Positions 24,576 to 35,416 of a DNA stretch of 64,000 nucleotides are shown here, one piece after another; position 1 is the first letter of the stretch, and the number at the start of each line of letters is the position of its first letter. The position numbers and the translations under genes were made by a program. Under the pieces are notes generated by a model. The model did no database searches and was not told the origin of the DNA. It saw nothing but the letters and a program-made list of their open reading frames with translations. Source of the stretch: Nocardioides carbamazepini (GTDB lineage: Bacteria > Actinomycetota > Actinomycetes > Propionibacteriales > Nocardioidaceae); the NCBI RefSeq assembly GCF_024614185.1, contig NZ_JAHTLF010000025.1, positions 248,001 through 312,000 on the forward strand. The letters run 5' to 3'.

Positions 24576-24649
24576 GTTGTAACTATCTGTCGTTGCCACT
24601 ACCTGACCCGTAGACCGGTACGCCAGTGACACGAACAGGTAGTTACAGC
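24576..24649. repeat. 74-bp palindromic repeat, copy 2
   Basis: Ends GTTGTAACTATCTGT and ACAGGTAGTTACAGC; about 60 of 74 bases match copy 1, including the shared core CCGTAGACCGGTA. It lies between convergent 3' ends, where its stem could terminate both transcripts. Confidence 0.9.
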
Positions 24650-24660
24650 GGGCCGGCCCC

Positions 24661-25128
24661 TCAGGGAGCCGCCGGCCAGCCGGCGGTCAGGTCGGTGGCG
24701 AGGTGCGGGGTGATGGTCTTGTGCCGGAACCGAGCGACGCCGTCGGAGACCGCGACGAGGTCGAGGTAGGTGCCCCAGCCGAGGCCGCTCGCGTCGGGCT
24801 CGCGCGCCGTGAACACGAAGTACGACGCGATCTCGACCAGGCCGGGGCCCTGGGGCCGGGTCCGCACGTTCATGATGAAGTGCCGCTTCTCGGACGCCCC
24901 GGCCAACCGGTCGCGGTAGAAGCCCGCGACCTCGGCGTGGCCGGTGAAGTCCCCCGCGGGAACGCTGAGCACGCCGTCGTCGGTGAACAGGGCGGCCACC
25001 GCCTCCGGCGTCGGGTCGTCCAGCACCTCCGCGTAGGCGTGCAGCAGGTTGCGGGCGAGCTCGGCCTCCTCGAGCCGGGCCACCCGGTCGGCCAGTGCGG
25101 CGAGTGCGGCGAGATCCGTCGTGGTCAT
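24661..25128 (-). CDS. SnoaL-like/NTF2-fold protein
   Basis: A 155-residue protein of the cone-shaped NTF2-like fold: an N-terminal helix pair (RVARLEEAELARNLLHAYAEVLD), LFTDDGVLSVPAGDFTGHAEVAGFYRDRL, and a sheet ending in RFRHKTITPHL. Members are small dehydratases or isomerases, or beta subunits of ring-hydroxylating oxygenases; no alpha subunit is seen here. The ATG overlaps the stop of the reductase gene (ATGA), so the two are made together. Confidence 0.75.
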   Translation of the reverse strand: MTTTDLAALAALADRVARLEEAELARNLLHAYAEVLDDPTPEAVAALFTDDGVLSVPAGDFTGHAEVAGFYRDRLAGASEKRHFIMNVRTRPQGPGLVEIASYFVFTAREPDASGLGWGTYLDLVAVSDGVARFRHKTITPHLATDLTAGWPAAP

Positions 25129-26363
25129 GCGGTCACCTTCTTCCGGTCCCAGGGTGCCAGGGCGACCAGCTCCGCGAGCGGTACGCCGTCCGCGACCGCC
25201 GTCCGGCAGCGCATCAGTCCCGCCGGGATCCCCGCGCCGGAGACCGCGCGGACCCGGCCGTCCGCGACGTGCGCGGCGAGGAAGACGCCGTCGTCGAGGG
25301 AGCCGGTGAGCAGGACGACCTCGTCGCCGGCGCGGGGCAGGCCGAGGCACTGGAGCTTGGTGTCGTACTGGTCGCTCCACATGTAGGGGAGCTCGGTGTG
25401 CGCCTTCGGGTCCTCGTCGCGCAGGGCGGCGAGGACGTTGCCGGCGACGGTGGCGGCGAGGTCGCCGGCGGCGGTCCAGTGCTCGATCCGGAGCCGGCCG
25501 GTGCCGCGTGGGTCGGCCACCGAGGCGAGGTCGCCCACCGCCCAGATGCCGGGGTGGGAGGCGGCGCCGTGCGCGTCGACGGCCACGCCGTCGTCGAGCG
25601 CGAGGCCCGAGCCGGCGAGCCAGCCGGTGTCGGGAGCGCCGCCGACGGCGGCGACGACGAGGTCGGTGGCCCAGTGGCTGCCGTCGTCGAGGCGCACGCC
25701 GCGGACGTGGCCGTCGGCGGTCGTGAGCTCGGCGACCGCGCGTCCGAGGTGGAGGCCGACGCCGTGGCTGCGGTGCAGGCCGGCGACGACGGCGCCGACC
25801 TCCTCGCCGACCACGCGGCACAGCGGCTGGGGGAGCGGGTCGACGAGGTCGACGGCGAGCCCGCGGCCGCGCAGGCCCGCGGCGATCTCGCTGCCGAGCA
25901 CGCCGGCGCCGACGACGGTGGCGTGCGTGGCGCCGCCGGCGGCGCGCCGGATCGCGAGGCAGTCGTCGAAGGTGCGCAGTGTGTGGACGCCGGCGAGTCC
26001 GGCCCAGGCCGGGACGGTGCGGGCGACCAGGCCGGTCGCGAGGACGACGTGGTCGGCGGCCAGGGTGGCGCCGTCGGAGAGCGTGAGTGTGCGGGTGCCG
26101 GCGTCGAGCGCGGTGGCCCGGATGCCGAGCCGCAGGTCGAGGTCGAGCTCGGCGAGCCGCTCCGCGGTGCGGAGCACGGGCGGCGCCGCCGGGTCGTCGG
26201 TCGCGCTCAGCAGCGCCTTGGACAGCGGTGGCCGGTCGTAGGGGAGGTGCCGCTCGGCGCCGGCCAGGACGAGGGTGCCGTCGTACCCTCCCCGGCGCAG
26301 GCGCTCCGCGGTGCGGAGTCCGGCGAGCCCGGCTCCGACGATCACGACACGGGCTGGTTCCAT
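25125..26363 (-). CDS. FAD-dependent ferredoxin reductase-type oxidoreductase
   Basis: A 412-residue flavoprotein of the rubredoxin/ferredoxin reductase type: FAD motif VGAGLAGLRTAERL at the N-terminus, YDRPPLSKALL, NAD motif VVGAGVLGSEIAAGL, and the late FAD-site GIWAVGDLA. It would pass electrons from NAD(P)H to a ferredoxin. The obvious client is the [3Fe-4S] ferredoxin/P450 pair at 39-40 kb, because both lie in the same regulon and no other reductase of this type is present. The ATG at 26363 is set by GAGGAG 7 bases upstream. Confidence 0.85.
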   Translation of the reverse strand: MEPARVVIVGAGLAGLRTAERLRRGGYDGTLVLAGAERHLPYDRPPLSKALLSATDDPAAPPVLRTAERLAELDLDLRLGIRATALDAGTRTLTLSDGATLAADHVVLATGLVARTVPAWAGLAGVHTLRTFDDCLAIRRAAGGATHATVVGAGVLGSEIAAGLRGRGLAVDLVDPLPQPLCRVVGEEVGAVVAGLHRSHGVGLHLGRAVAELTTADGHVRGVRLDDGSHWATDLVVAAVGGAPDTGWLAGSGLALDDGVAVDAHGAASHPGIWAVGDLASVADPRGTGRLRIEHWTAAGDLAATVAGNVLAALRDEDPKAHTELPYMWSDQYDTKLQCLGLPRAGDEVVLLTGSLDDGVFLAAHVADGRVRAVSGAGIPAGLMRCRTAVADGVPLAELVALAPWDRKKVTA

Positions 26364-26412
26364 GGATCGACTCCTCATCTGTGGCTGGCGTCACGTGGCA
26401 CCATACGGTATG

Positions 26413-26431
26413 TTTCATTATCAGCAATAGA
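26413..26431 (+). promoter_or_regulatory. 19-bp AT-rich regulon element, reductase/ALDH divergent promoter (site D)
   Basis: Reads TTTCATTATCAGCAATAGA and is the copy closest to the group consensus. It lies in the 109-bp gap between the divergent ferredoxin reductase and aldehyde dehydrogenase genes. Confidence 0.7.
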
Positions 26432-26472
26432 CACCCGCGAGGCGACCTGTCGCCGGAGGGAGGACCCATCTC

Positions 26473-27920
<1,448 letters not shown>

Positions 27921-27924
<4 letters not shown>

Positions 27925-28799
27925 GCGGCGAGGCGGCCCCGACCGGACGCCTCGCCGACAAGGTCGCGGTCGTCACCGGTGGTGCCAGCGGGATCGGTGC
28001 CGGCACCGTGCGGGCCTTCCACGCCGAGGGTGCCTGCGTCGTGATCGCCGATCTGCAGGCCGAGGCGGGCGCGGCCCTCGCCGCCGAGCTGGGGGAGCGT
28101 GCTCTCTTCCGCCGCACCGACGTCACCGACGAGGGCTCGGTCAGCGACGTGGTCGACGCGGCGGTGGCGCACTTCGGGCGCCTCGACGTCATGTTCAACA
28201 ACGCCGGGATCATCGGCGCCGTCGGACCCATCGACCGCACCCGCACCGAGGACGCCGACCTCACCATCGCGGTGAACCTGCGCGGCGTCCTGCTCGGCAT
28301 GAAGCATGCCGCGCGCGTCATGAAGCCCCAGGGCTCCGGGGTCATCATCTCCACGTCCAGCCCGGCCGCGGTGATGGGTGGCGTCGGCGCGCACGTCTAC
28401 AGCGCCGTCAAGGCGGGCATCATCGGCCTGTCCCACTCGGTCGCCGCCGAGCTGCGCCCGTTCGGGATCCGCGCGAACGTCGTCATCCCCGGCGCGGTCG
28501 TGACCCAGATGACGGCGGACCTGGTTGCGGGCGGAGCCGACGACCTGGCCGGCGCGGAGGCCGCTCTCGACCGCTCCCGCTACATGAGCCGGCCGCTGCG
28601 GCCCTCCGACGTCGCCGCCGGTGTCGTCTATCTCGCCAGCGACGACGCTGCCTTCGTCACCGGCGTCGTGCTGCCCGTCGACGCCGGGATGACCGGCGCC
28701 GGCGGCCCCTCGTCGATGGCCGCCGCGACGTACGCCGACCAGGCCGGACGCCGTGAGGGCGGTCGCCGGGTGGGCGACCCCGGCCCCGAGGAGGCGTGA
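27921..28799 (+). CDS. Short-chain dehydrogenase/reductase
   Basis: A 292-residue SDR. GGASGIG cofactor loop, NNAG, Ser in STSSPAAV, and YSAVK as catalytic Tyr-x3-Lys. It has an extended C-terminal tail (about 25 residues rich in Gly, Arg and Glu) beyond the usual end. GTGA overlap with the aldehyde dehydrogenase gene. Confidence 0.85.
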
Positions 28800-28802
28800 C
28801 GC

Positions 28803-30941
28803 GTGGTCACCCGAGAGTCCGTCGACGCCCTGCTGACACCGCGCTCCTTCGCGCTGATCGGGGCCAGTGACAAGTCGACCTTCTCCACGCTGCTGCACGG
28901 CAACCTGGTCGCCGCGGGTCATGGGGAGAGCACCTTCCTGGTCAACCCGCGGCGCGCCGAGGTGCACGGGCGGACGACGTACCCGACCTGCGCCGCCGTG
29001 GGCCGGCCGATCGACCTGGTCCATGTCATGGTCCCGGCGGCCGCCGCCCCCGACGCACTGCGGGACGCCGCGGCGGCCGGTGCCAAGGCCGCGATCGTGC
29101 TCAGCTCCGGGTGGTCGGAGACCGGTCCGGAGGGCCTCGCCCGCCAGGAGGCACTGGTCGCACTCGCCGGCGAGCTCGGCATCGCGGTCCTCGGTCCCAA
29201 CGTGCTCGGCCTGGTCAACGTCGGCGCGGGCATTCCCGCCATGGCACTCTCCGACCCGCCGACCGAGCCGGGCCCGGTCGCGCTGATCTCCCAGAGCGGC
29301 GCCAGCTGCGGTGCGATGAAGGAGTTCGCCGCGATGGCCGGCGTCGGCCTCTCGCACGTGCTCACCGTGGGGAACGAGGCGATGGTGAGCGTCGGCCACC
29401 TCGTCGACGCACTCGTCGACGACGACGCCGTTCGTGCCGTGGCGATCTTCATGGAGAGCATCAAGCAGCCCGCGATCTTCGCGGACGCCGCGCGCCGCGC
29501 GGCCGCCGCGGGCAAGGCCGTCGTCGTGCTCAAGGCCGGCCGCAGCGAGCTCGCGGCGCGCTCCGCCGCGTCCCACACCGGTGCCCTCGTCGGCGACGAC
29601 CGGGTGGTCGACGCGATGCTCGCGGATCTCGGGGTGATCCGCGTGGACACCATCGAGGAGATGCTGGTCACCGCCGGGATCGCCGCCCACACCGGTCCGC
29701 TCGTCCGCCCCGGCATCGGTGTCGTCTCCATCTCCGGCGGCGCCTGCGACATCGTCGCCGACCTGGCCGAGGCCGTCGGTGCCGAGCTGCCCGAGCTCTC
29801 CACCGCGACGACCGCCGCGCTGCGGGAGCGGATGCCCGACTTCGGCCACGCCCACAACCCGCTCGACATCACCGGCGCGGCGATCATCGACCCCAGCCTG
29901 TGGACGGCGTCCGTCACCGCCGTCGGCACCGACCCCTCCGTCGGTGCTGTGCTCGCGGTCAACAGCCTCCCGTGGCGCGAGGACGGCCGCCCGTTCTACG
30001 GCCAGAGGTTCGTCGACGCGATCGGCACGGGCGCCGCGGGCGCGGCCGTGCCGGTCCTCTACGTCACCCAGACCAGCCAGCCCGTAGGCCCCCAGGTGCG
30101 CGAGATCCTGCGCCGGGGCGGCATCGGGCACGTCGTGCCGGGACTGCGCCTGGCCGTCGACGGCGTCGGCCGCATCGCGCGCTGGTCCGAGCGCCGACGG
30201 CGCCCCCGGCCGCGGCCGACGACCCTGGCGCTGCCCGAGGTCGCCGCGCTGACGCCCGGTGAGCCGCTGTCCGAGGCCGCCGCGCGGGACCTGCTGCTCG
30301 CGGCCGGCGTGCCTGCCGTCCCGTCGTGGCACGTGCACTCCGCCGACGAGGCCGCGAAGGCGGCGGCGGACTCCGGCTCGCCGCTGGCGATGAAGATCGT
30401 CTCCGCCGACATCGGCCACAAGAGCGACATCGGCGGCGTCCGGCTCGGCGTCGAGCCCGCCCACGCCGCGACGACGTACGACGACCTGGTGGCCACCTGC
30501 GCGGCCGCTCGGCCCGATGCGCGCCTGGACGGGGTGCTCATCTCGCCGATGCGCACGCCGGCCACCGAGCTGCTCGTCGGCGTGACCCGCGATCCCGAGT
30601 GGGGACTGCTCCTGGCCGTCGGTCTCGGCGGCGTGCTCGTGGAGGTCCTCGACGACGTCGCGCTGGCCCCGCTGCCGGTCGACGAGGCCGCCGTGCTGCG
30701 GATGCTGCAGGGGCTGCGCGGCTCCGCCCTGCTCGACGGCGTCCGCGGCCGCCCGGCCGCGGACCGGGCTGCCGTCGCGTCCGCGGTGGCCGGGATCGGC
30801 CGGCTCGCCGAGGCTCTCGAGGCCGTGCACGGCGCCGCCTTCGACGGCATCGAGGTCAACCCGCTGCGGGTCGAGGGCAGCGCCGTCGAGGCCCTCGACG
30901 CCCTCGTGACCTGGGCCGGCGCGGAGCCGGACGGACACTGA
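28803..30941 (+). CDS. Acyl-CoA synthetase, NDP-forming (acetate-CoA ligase family with ATP-grasp domain)
   Basis: A 712-residue, fused ADP-forming acyl-CoA ligase. CoA-binding domain at about 10-100 (FALIGASDKSTFS), succinyl-CoA-synthetase-like domains to about 450 with the phosphorylated His in SHTGALVGDD, and a C-terminal ATP-grasp domain (about 480-712) with MKIVSADIGHKSDIGGV. Makes an acyl-CoA from a free acid, ATP and CoA, reversibly. It follows the aldehyde dehydrogenase and SDR, so activation of the acid produced by the ALDH is a reasonable role. Confidence 0.88.
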   Translation: MVTRESVDALLTPRSFALIGASDKSTFSTLLHGNLVAAGHGESTFLVNPRRAEVHGRTTYPTCAAVGRPIDLVHVMVPAAAAPDALRDAAAAGAKAAIVLSSGWSETGPEGLARQEALVALAGELGIAVLGPNVLGLVNVGAGIPAMALSDPPTEPGPVALISQSGASCGAMKEFAAMAGVGLSHVLTVGNEAMVSVGHLVDALVDDDAVRAVAIFMESIKQPAIFADAARRAAAAGKAVVVLKAGRSELAARSAASHTGALVGDDRVVDAMLADLGVIRVDTIEEMLVTAGIAAHTGPLVRPGIGVVSISGGACDIVADLAEAVGAELPELSTATTAALRERMPDFGHAHNPLDITGAAIIDPSLWTASVTAVGTDPSVGAVLAVNSLPWREDGRPFYGQRFVDAIGTGAAGAAVPVLYVTQTSQPVGPQVREILRRGGIGHVVPGLRLAVDGVGRIARWSERRRRPRPRPTTLALPEVAALTPGEPLSEAAARDLLLAAGVPAVPSWHVHSADEAAKAAADSGSPLAMKIVSADIGHKSDIGGVRLGVEPAHAATTYDDLVATCAAARPDARLDGVLISPMRTPATELLVGVTRDPEWGLLLAVGLGGVLVEVLDDVALAPLPVDEAAVLRMLQGLRGSALLDGVRGRPAADRAAVASAVAGIGRLAEALEAVHGAAFDGIEVNPLRVEGSAVEALDALVTWAGAEPDGH

Positions 30942-30978
30942 TCACCACCCGGCAAGACCGAGAACAGGAGTCAGACCG

Positions 30979-31767
30979 ATGCTCGACGACAAGAGGGTGC
31001 TGGTCACCGGTGCCGCCCAGGGGATGGGGCGCGAGATCGCGATCGAGGCGGCGCGCCAGGGCGCGGCGTACGTGACCGTCGCCGACATCGCGGCTGAGGG
31101 CGCCGAGGAGACGCTGGCGCTGGTCGAGGAGGCGGGGGGCGCGGGCCAGGTCGTCCGCGTCGACCTGACCGACATGGCCGACGTGCGCGCGATGGTCGAC
31201 GCGGCCGTCCGTGGCGGCGGCGGGCTGGACACCCTGGTCAACAACGCCGGCGTGATCGACTCCGCCTTCGCGCCGGACCGGGCGAGCGTCGACCTGCTGC
31301 CGGAGGACGTGTGGGACAAGGTCATGGCGATCAACGTCAAGGCGGTCTTCGTCGCGACCCAGGCGGCGTCCCCCGCACTGCGGTCCTCCGGGCGCGGCCC
31401 CTCGATCGTCAACGCCGCCTCGGTGGCCGGCCTCACCGGCTACGCGTCGCCGGCGTACACCGCCAGCAAGGGGGCGGTCGTGCAGCTGACCAGGTCCACG
31501 GCGATCTCGCTGTCGCCCGAGGTGCGCTGCAACGCGTTCGCGCCGGGATCGATCGAGACGCCGATGGCGATGGAGAAGATCGCCTCCGCCGCGGACCCGG
31601 TGGCCCAGGAGCGGCTCATGACCGGCGCGCACCTGATCCCGCGCTTCGGCCGCCCGAACGAGGTGGCCCAGGTGGTCTGCTTCCTCGCCTCGGACGCCGC
31701 GTCCTTCCTGACCGGCGTGACGCTGCCCGTCGACGGCGGCACCCTGGCCTGGCGCGGCCTGCGGTGA
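30979..31767 (+). CDS. Short-chain dehydrogenase/reductase
   Basis: A 262-residue classical SDR: TGAAQGMG loop, VNNAGVID, Ser in VNAASVAG, and YTASK. AACAGGAG precedes the ATG. It is likely a hydroxyacyl-CoA or alcohol dehydrogenase of the same pathway; the specificity cannot be read. Confidence 0.85.
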   Translation: MLDDKRVLVTGAAQGMGREIAIEAARQGAAYVTVADIAAEGAEETLALVEEAGGAGQVVRVDLTDMADVRAMVDAAVRGGGGLDTLVNNAGVIDSAFAPDRASVDLLPEDVWDKVMAINVKAVFVATQAASPALRSSGRGPSIVNAASVAGLTGYASPAYTASKGAVVQLTRSTAISLSPEVRCNAFAPGSIETPMAMEKIASAADPVAQERLMTGAHLIPRFGRPNEVAQVVCFLASDAASFLTGVTLPVDGGTLAWRGLR

Positions 31768-32111
31768 GCACCGGGCGGACGGCACCCGACGACGGGAGCG
31801 TCGACTACCGGGTGACACTTGCCAACGAGCGGACGTTCCTCGCCTGGACCCGGACCGCGCTCGGCGCCGCGGCCGCCTCGGTCGCGGTCACCCAGCTGGT
31901 CGACGACGGCGACCACCGTCTCCGGGTGGTCCTGGCCGTCGTCCTGGCCGTCGCCGCGGGGGCGGCCGCACTCTGGGGCGCGCGCCGCTGGCGTGCGGTG
32001 GAGGCCGCCCTCCAGGCGGGCCGCCCCATCCCGACCTCGGCCCCGTGGCCGGTGGCGGCGGTGCTCGTGGTCGTCGCCGCATGCGCGGTCGTCCTGGCAG
32101 TGACCGCCTGA
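31764..32111 (+). CDS. DUF202 (YidH-type) membrane protein
   Basis: A 115-residue membrane protein with three hydrophobic segments. The family motif LANERTFLAWTRTALG lies at about residues 18-33. Function unknown in general. GTGA overlap with the SDR and a 21-bp gap to the sulfatase place it inside the operon, so it might help export or sense a product such as sulfate, but that is speculation. Confidence 0.75.
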   Translation: MSTGRTAPDDGSVDYRVTLANERTFLAWTRTALGAAAASVAVTQLVDDGDHRLRVVLAVVLAVAAGAAALWGARRWRAVEAALQAGRPIPTSAPWPVAAVLVVVAACAVVLAVTA

Positions 32112-32132
32112 CAACGCATCAGGAGCGTGCAG

Positions 32133-34475
32133 ATGAGTGACCCCACAGCCCGGCCCTTCGAGCCCTACCGCGACTTCGGGGGCGAGGTGCGTACGACGAT
32201 GGCGGAGTCGACCCCGTGGTGGCCCGAGCGTCCCGCGCGCCCGGCGGGCCGGCCGAACGTGATCGTCGTCCTCGCCGACGACCTCGGCTTCTCCGACATC
32301 GGCTGCTTCGGCTCGGAGATCCCCACGCCGCACCTGGACGCCACGGCGGCCGACGGCGTGCGCTACGCGAACTTCCGGGTCACCCCCCTGTGCTCGCCGA
32401 CGCGGGCGGCGCTGATGACGGGGCTCAACGCGCATGCGGCCGGCATCGCCTTCCCCACGCACGTCGATCCCGGCTTCCCCGGCTATCGCTCGGAGCTGCC
32501 GCTCGACCAACCGGTGCTGCCGGAGATCTTCCGGGCCAACGGCTACGCCACCTTGATGGTCGGCAAGTGGCACCTGTGCAAGGACGAGGACTTCTCGGAG
32601 GCGGGCAGCCGGCACAACTGGCCGCTGCAGCGCGGATTCGACCAGTACTACGGGTTCCTCGAGGCGCTCACCGACTTCCACCACCCGCACCGGCTGATCG
32701 AGGGCAACTCGGTCGTCCAGGTCGACGAGTACCCCGACGACTACTACCTCACCGACGACCTCACCGACCGCGCCGTGCGGATGATCCGTGAGGTGCGCAC
32801 GGCCGACCCGGACAAGCCGTTCTTCCTCTACCTCTCCCACGGCGGCGTGCACGCTCCGATGCAGGCGCGGGCCGAGGACATCGCCCGGCACCGGGGCCGG
32901 TACGACGAGGGCTGGGACCTCGTGCGGGAGCGGCGCCTGGCCCGCCAGATCGAGCTCGGCATCATGCCGGAAGGCACGACGCTGCCCGCGCGCAACGGCG
33001 AGGAGGGCCTGGACGTCGGACCGTGGGACGCGCTCTCGGCCACCGAGCGCCGGGTGCATGCCCGCCAGATGGAGGTCTACGCCGCCATGGTGGAGGCGAT
33101 CGACCGCGGTGTCGGCCGGCTGCGCGACGTGCTCGCCGAGCTCGGCGAGCTCGAGAACACCATCATCATGTTCAGCAGCGACAACGGCGCGGCCCGGTTG
33201 AGCGACCAGCCGCGACCGGTCCCGAGCTGGGCCACCTCGCCGGACACCGGCACCGCGTCGTACTTCGGCTACATGCAGAACCCCGAGGTGTGCGAGATCG
33301 ACGAGCGGCTGCCGGAGATCCTCGACGACCTGGGTGGTCCGACGACGTGGCCGCACTACCCTCGTGGGTGGGCGATGGCCTCGAACACTCCCTTCCGGCT
33401 CTACAAGTTCAGCACGCTGCGGGGCGGCCAGCAGTCGCCGTTCGTCTTCTCCTGGCCGGCACGCCTCCCGGAGGGGGGAGCGGTGGTCCGCCGCCAGTAC
33501 ACCCACATCACCGACGTGCTGCCCACCCTGGTCGACCTGCTCGGACTGGAGGTGCCGCTCTCGCCGACGGCGGTCCCGGGAGCCGCCGTGGCGGGCAGCA
33601 GCTTCGCGCCGACACTGGCCGACGCGGCCGCGGCCGCCACCCATCGCGAGCAGTACACCGAGTGCGTGGGCAACCGGTCCTACTACAAGGACGGCTGGGA
33701 GGCGGCCACGGTACGCCGACCGCTCACGCCCTTCGACGAGGAGAGCTGGCAGCTCTTCCACGAGTCGGACCCGGTGCAGGCCGACGACCTCGCCGAGCGG
33801 CACCCGGAGAAGGTCGCCGAGCTGGTGGCCGACTTCGACCGGGCGGCCCGCGCGAACCAGGTCTATCCGCTGGACGAGGGCTCGGGAGTGAAGTTCCTGC
33901 AGCGCCCTCCGGCGCCCACCCCCCGTCCGGTCCGGATCGCCGCGGGCACGCCCACCCTCGAACGGCACCGGGCCGGCGCACTGGTCCAGGGTGCGCGATG
34001 GCGGGTCGAGCTGGAGTGGACCTATCGGCAGGGCGACGAGGGCGTGCTCCTCGCGCACGGCAGCCAGGCCGCGGGCTACCTGCTGTTCGTCGAGGAGGGC
34101 GGCCTCTGGTTCGAGCACAACGACTTCGGCACGCCTCGGCGCCTCGGCCCGGTGCCGCTGACCGACGGCCTCCGTGGGCTGGAGCTCGCGGTGACGACGA
34201 ACGGCGGCCGGTGGGACGCCGTCGTCCGGCTCGGTGACGGCAGCGTGCTGGAGGCGCCGGGACTGCGGCGCTTCGGGGGCTTCTTGCCGTTCGAGGGGAT
34301 CGACGTCGGCATCTGCCGGCGTTCCCCGGTCTCGTGGGAGCTCTACCGCCGCCGTCGGTCCTTCCCGTACTCCGGCGACCTGCGAGCCGCCACCTATCAC
34401 CCCGACCCGGGCGTCGCCGAGGGGCTGGCGGCCCGGTTGGCCGAGGCCCGCCGACTCGCCCTGAACACCCAGTGA
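32133..34475 (+). CDS. Arylsulfatase, FGly-dependent, cytoplasmic long form
   Basis: Hydrolyses a sulfate ester to an alcohol plus sulfate. It has 780 residues, like the long mycobacterial Ats proteins. Metal ligands in LADDLG (about 48-53); the signature CSPTR begins at Cys87, the residue converted to formylglycine; SSDNG supplies later metal ligands, and the C-terminal ~200 residues form a beta-rich accessory domain. No signal peptide is visible, so the enzyme stays in the cytosol and the sulfate ester must be imported first. AGGAG 7 bases before the ATG at 32133 decides the start. Its maturase is the next gene. Confidence 0.92.
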   Translation: MSDPTARPFEPYRDFGGEVRTTMAESTPWWPERPARPAGRPNVIVVLADDLGFSDIGCFGSEIPTPHLDATAADGVRYANFRVTPLCSPTRAALMTGLNAHAAGIAFPTHVDPGFPGYRSELPLDQPVLPEIFRANGYATLMVGKWHLCKDEDFSEAGSRHNWPLQRGFDQYYGFLEALTDFHHPHRLIEGNSVVQVDEYPDDYYLTDDLTDRAVRMIREVRTADPDKPFFLYLSHGGVHAPMQARAEDIARHRGRYDEGWDLVRERRLARQIELGIMPEGTTLPARNGEEGLDVGPWDALSATERRVHARQMEVYAAMVEAIDRGVGRLRDVLAELGELENTIIMFSSDNGAARLSDQPRPVPSWATSPDTGTASYFGYMQNPEVCEIDERLPEILDDLGGPTTWPHYPRGWAMASNTPFRLYKFSTLRGGQQSPFVFSWPARLPEGGAVVRRQYTHITDVLPTLVDLLGLEVPLSPTAVPGAAVAGSSFAPTLADAAAAATHREQYTECVGNRSYYKDGWEAATVRRPLTPFDEESWQLFHESDPVQADDLAERHPEKVAELVADFDRAARANQVYPLDEGSGVKFLQRPPAPTPRPVRIAAGTPTLERHRAGALVQGARWRVELEWTYRQGDEGVLLAHGSQAAGYLLFVEEGGLWFEHNDFGTPRRLGPVPLTDGLRGLELAVTTNGGRWDAVVRLGDGSVLEAPGLRRFGGFLPFEGIDVGICRRSPVSWELYRRRRSFPYSGDLRAATYHPDPGVAEGLAARLAEARRLALNTQ

Positions 34476-35344
34476 GCGGCGCGGCGAGCCCGGGCGAGCC
34501 TCCGGACCCGGGGGCTCCCCGGCGGATCGCGCTGCCGGGCGGACGGTTCGCGATGGGCTCGACCGCCTTCTACGACGAGGAGGGCCCCGTCCGCCAGGTC
34601 GAGGTGGGCCCGTTCGCGGTCGACCGGGGTCCGGTGACGAACGCGCGCTTCGCCCGGTTCGTGGCGGACACCGGCCACGTGACGCGCGCCGAGCGCCTGG
34701 GCGCCGCCGTGTTCGTCGTCCCCGAGGGTGTGGTCGACCTCGCCGATCCGTCCTGGTGGCGCCTGGTCCCGGGTGCGTCGTGGCGCGCCCCCGAGGGGCC
34801 GGGGAGCGACGTCGCTGCCCGCGCTGATCACCCGGTCGTGCACGTGGATCTCGCCGACGCCGAGGCGTTCGCCGCCTGGGCGGGCGGTCGACTGCCGACG
34901 GAGGCCGAATGGGAGTACGCCGCCCGGGGTGGGGCGAGCACCGCCTACCCGTGGGGCGACTCGCCCCGGCCGGGCGGTCGCGTCCCGGCCGTCGTGTGGG
35001 ACGGCGACTTCCCGGTCGTGGGGCCGGGCGGCTGGGGCACCCGGCCGGTGGGCTCGCACCCGGCGAACGGCTTCGGCCTGGTGGACGTGGTGGGCCAGGT
35101 CTGGGAGTGGACGACGACGGCGTACGTCGAGCCCGCGGCCGGGTGCTGCGCGGCGGGTCGCGACCCGTGGGCGCCCCCCGACCCGCCGCGGGTGCTCAAG
35201 GGCGGCTCGTTCCTGTGCGCGGACAACTACTGCCGGCGCTACCGGCCGGCGGCTCGGATCCCGCTCACCCCGGACTCCGCGAGCGCCAACGTGGGCTTCC
35301 GCTGCGTGTTCTCGCCTGCGGATCCGGCAGCTGGCGGGAATTGA
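34472..35344 (+). CDS. Formylglycine-generating enzyme (sulfatase-activating, SUMF1/FGE type)
   Basis: Oxidises the Cys of the CxPxR motif in sulfatases to formylglycine using oxygen and copper. It has 290 residues. The FGE-sulfatase fold is evident from GGRFAMGS at the start, PVTNARFARFVADTG, RLPTEAEWEYAARGG, and the C-terminal GGSFLCADNYCRRYRPAAR with the paired catalytic Cys249 and Cys254. GTGA overlap with the sulfatase gene makes the enzyme-maturase pairing certain in context. Confidence 0.93.
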   Translation: MSGAASPGEPPDPGAPRRIALPGGRFAMGSTAFYDEEGPVRQVEVGPFAVDRGPVTNARFARFVADTGHVTRAERLGAAVFVVPEGVVDLADPSWWRLVPGASWRAPEGPGSDVAARADHPVVHVDLADAEAFAAWAGGRLPTEAEWEYAARGGASTAYPWGDSPRPGGRVPAVVWDGDFPVVGPGGWGTRPVGSHPANGFGLVDVVGQVWEWTTTAYVEPAAGCCAAGRDPWAPPDPPRVLKGGSFLCADNYCRRYRPAARIPLTPDSASANVGFRCVFSPADPAAGGN

Positions 35345-35353
35345 TGCGCATCA
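35342..35353. promoter_or_regulatory. Perfect 12-bp palindrome TGATGCGCATCA upstream of the TRAP operon
   Basis: It includes the stop codon of the formylglycine-generating enzyme and ends 4 bases before a TTGACG -35. It could be an operator, though the coding overlap allows chance. Confidence 0.35.
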
Positions 35354-35357
35354 TCTA

Positions 35358-35386
35358 TTGACGTGGCGGCAATCTAGGCTAATGAT
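35358..35386 (+). promoter_or_regulatory. Putative promoter of the TRAP/P450 operon
   Basis: TTGACG (35358-35363) and AATGAT (35381-35386) are separated by 17 bp. The -10 overlaps a regulon element. Confidence 0.45.
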
Positions 35387-35387
35387 A
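35369..35387 (-). promoter_or_regulatory. 19-bp AT-rich regulon element, dctP1 promoter (site E)
   Basis: Minus strand TATCATTAGCCTAGATTGC, 14/19 identical to the site before the acyl-CoA dehydrogenase at 62.3 kb. It overlaps the putative -10. Confidence 0.65.
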
Positions 35388-35416
35388 TTCATGGCGCGTG
35401 ATGGAGGTCACGCACC

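Noticed and set aside
31440..34400. Open reading frame of 986 codons on the minus strand
   Set aside because: Antisense of the SDR, DUF202 and sulfatase genes, which have clear motifs; the opposite frame has none.
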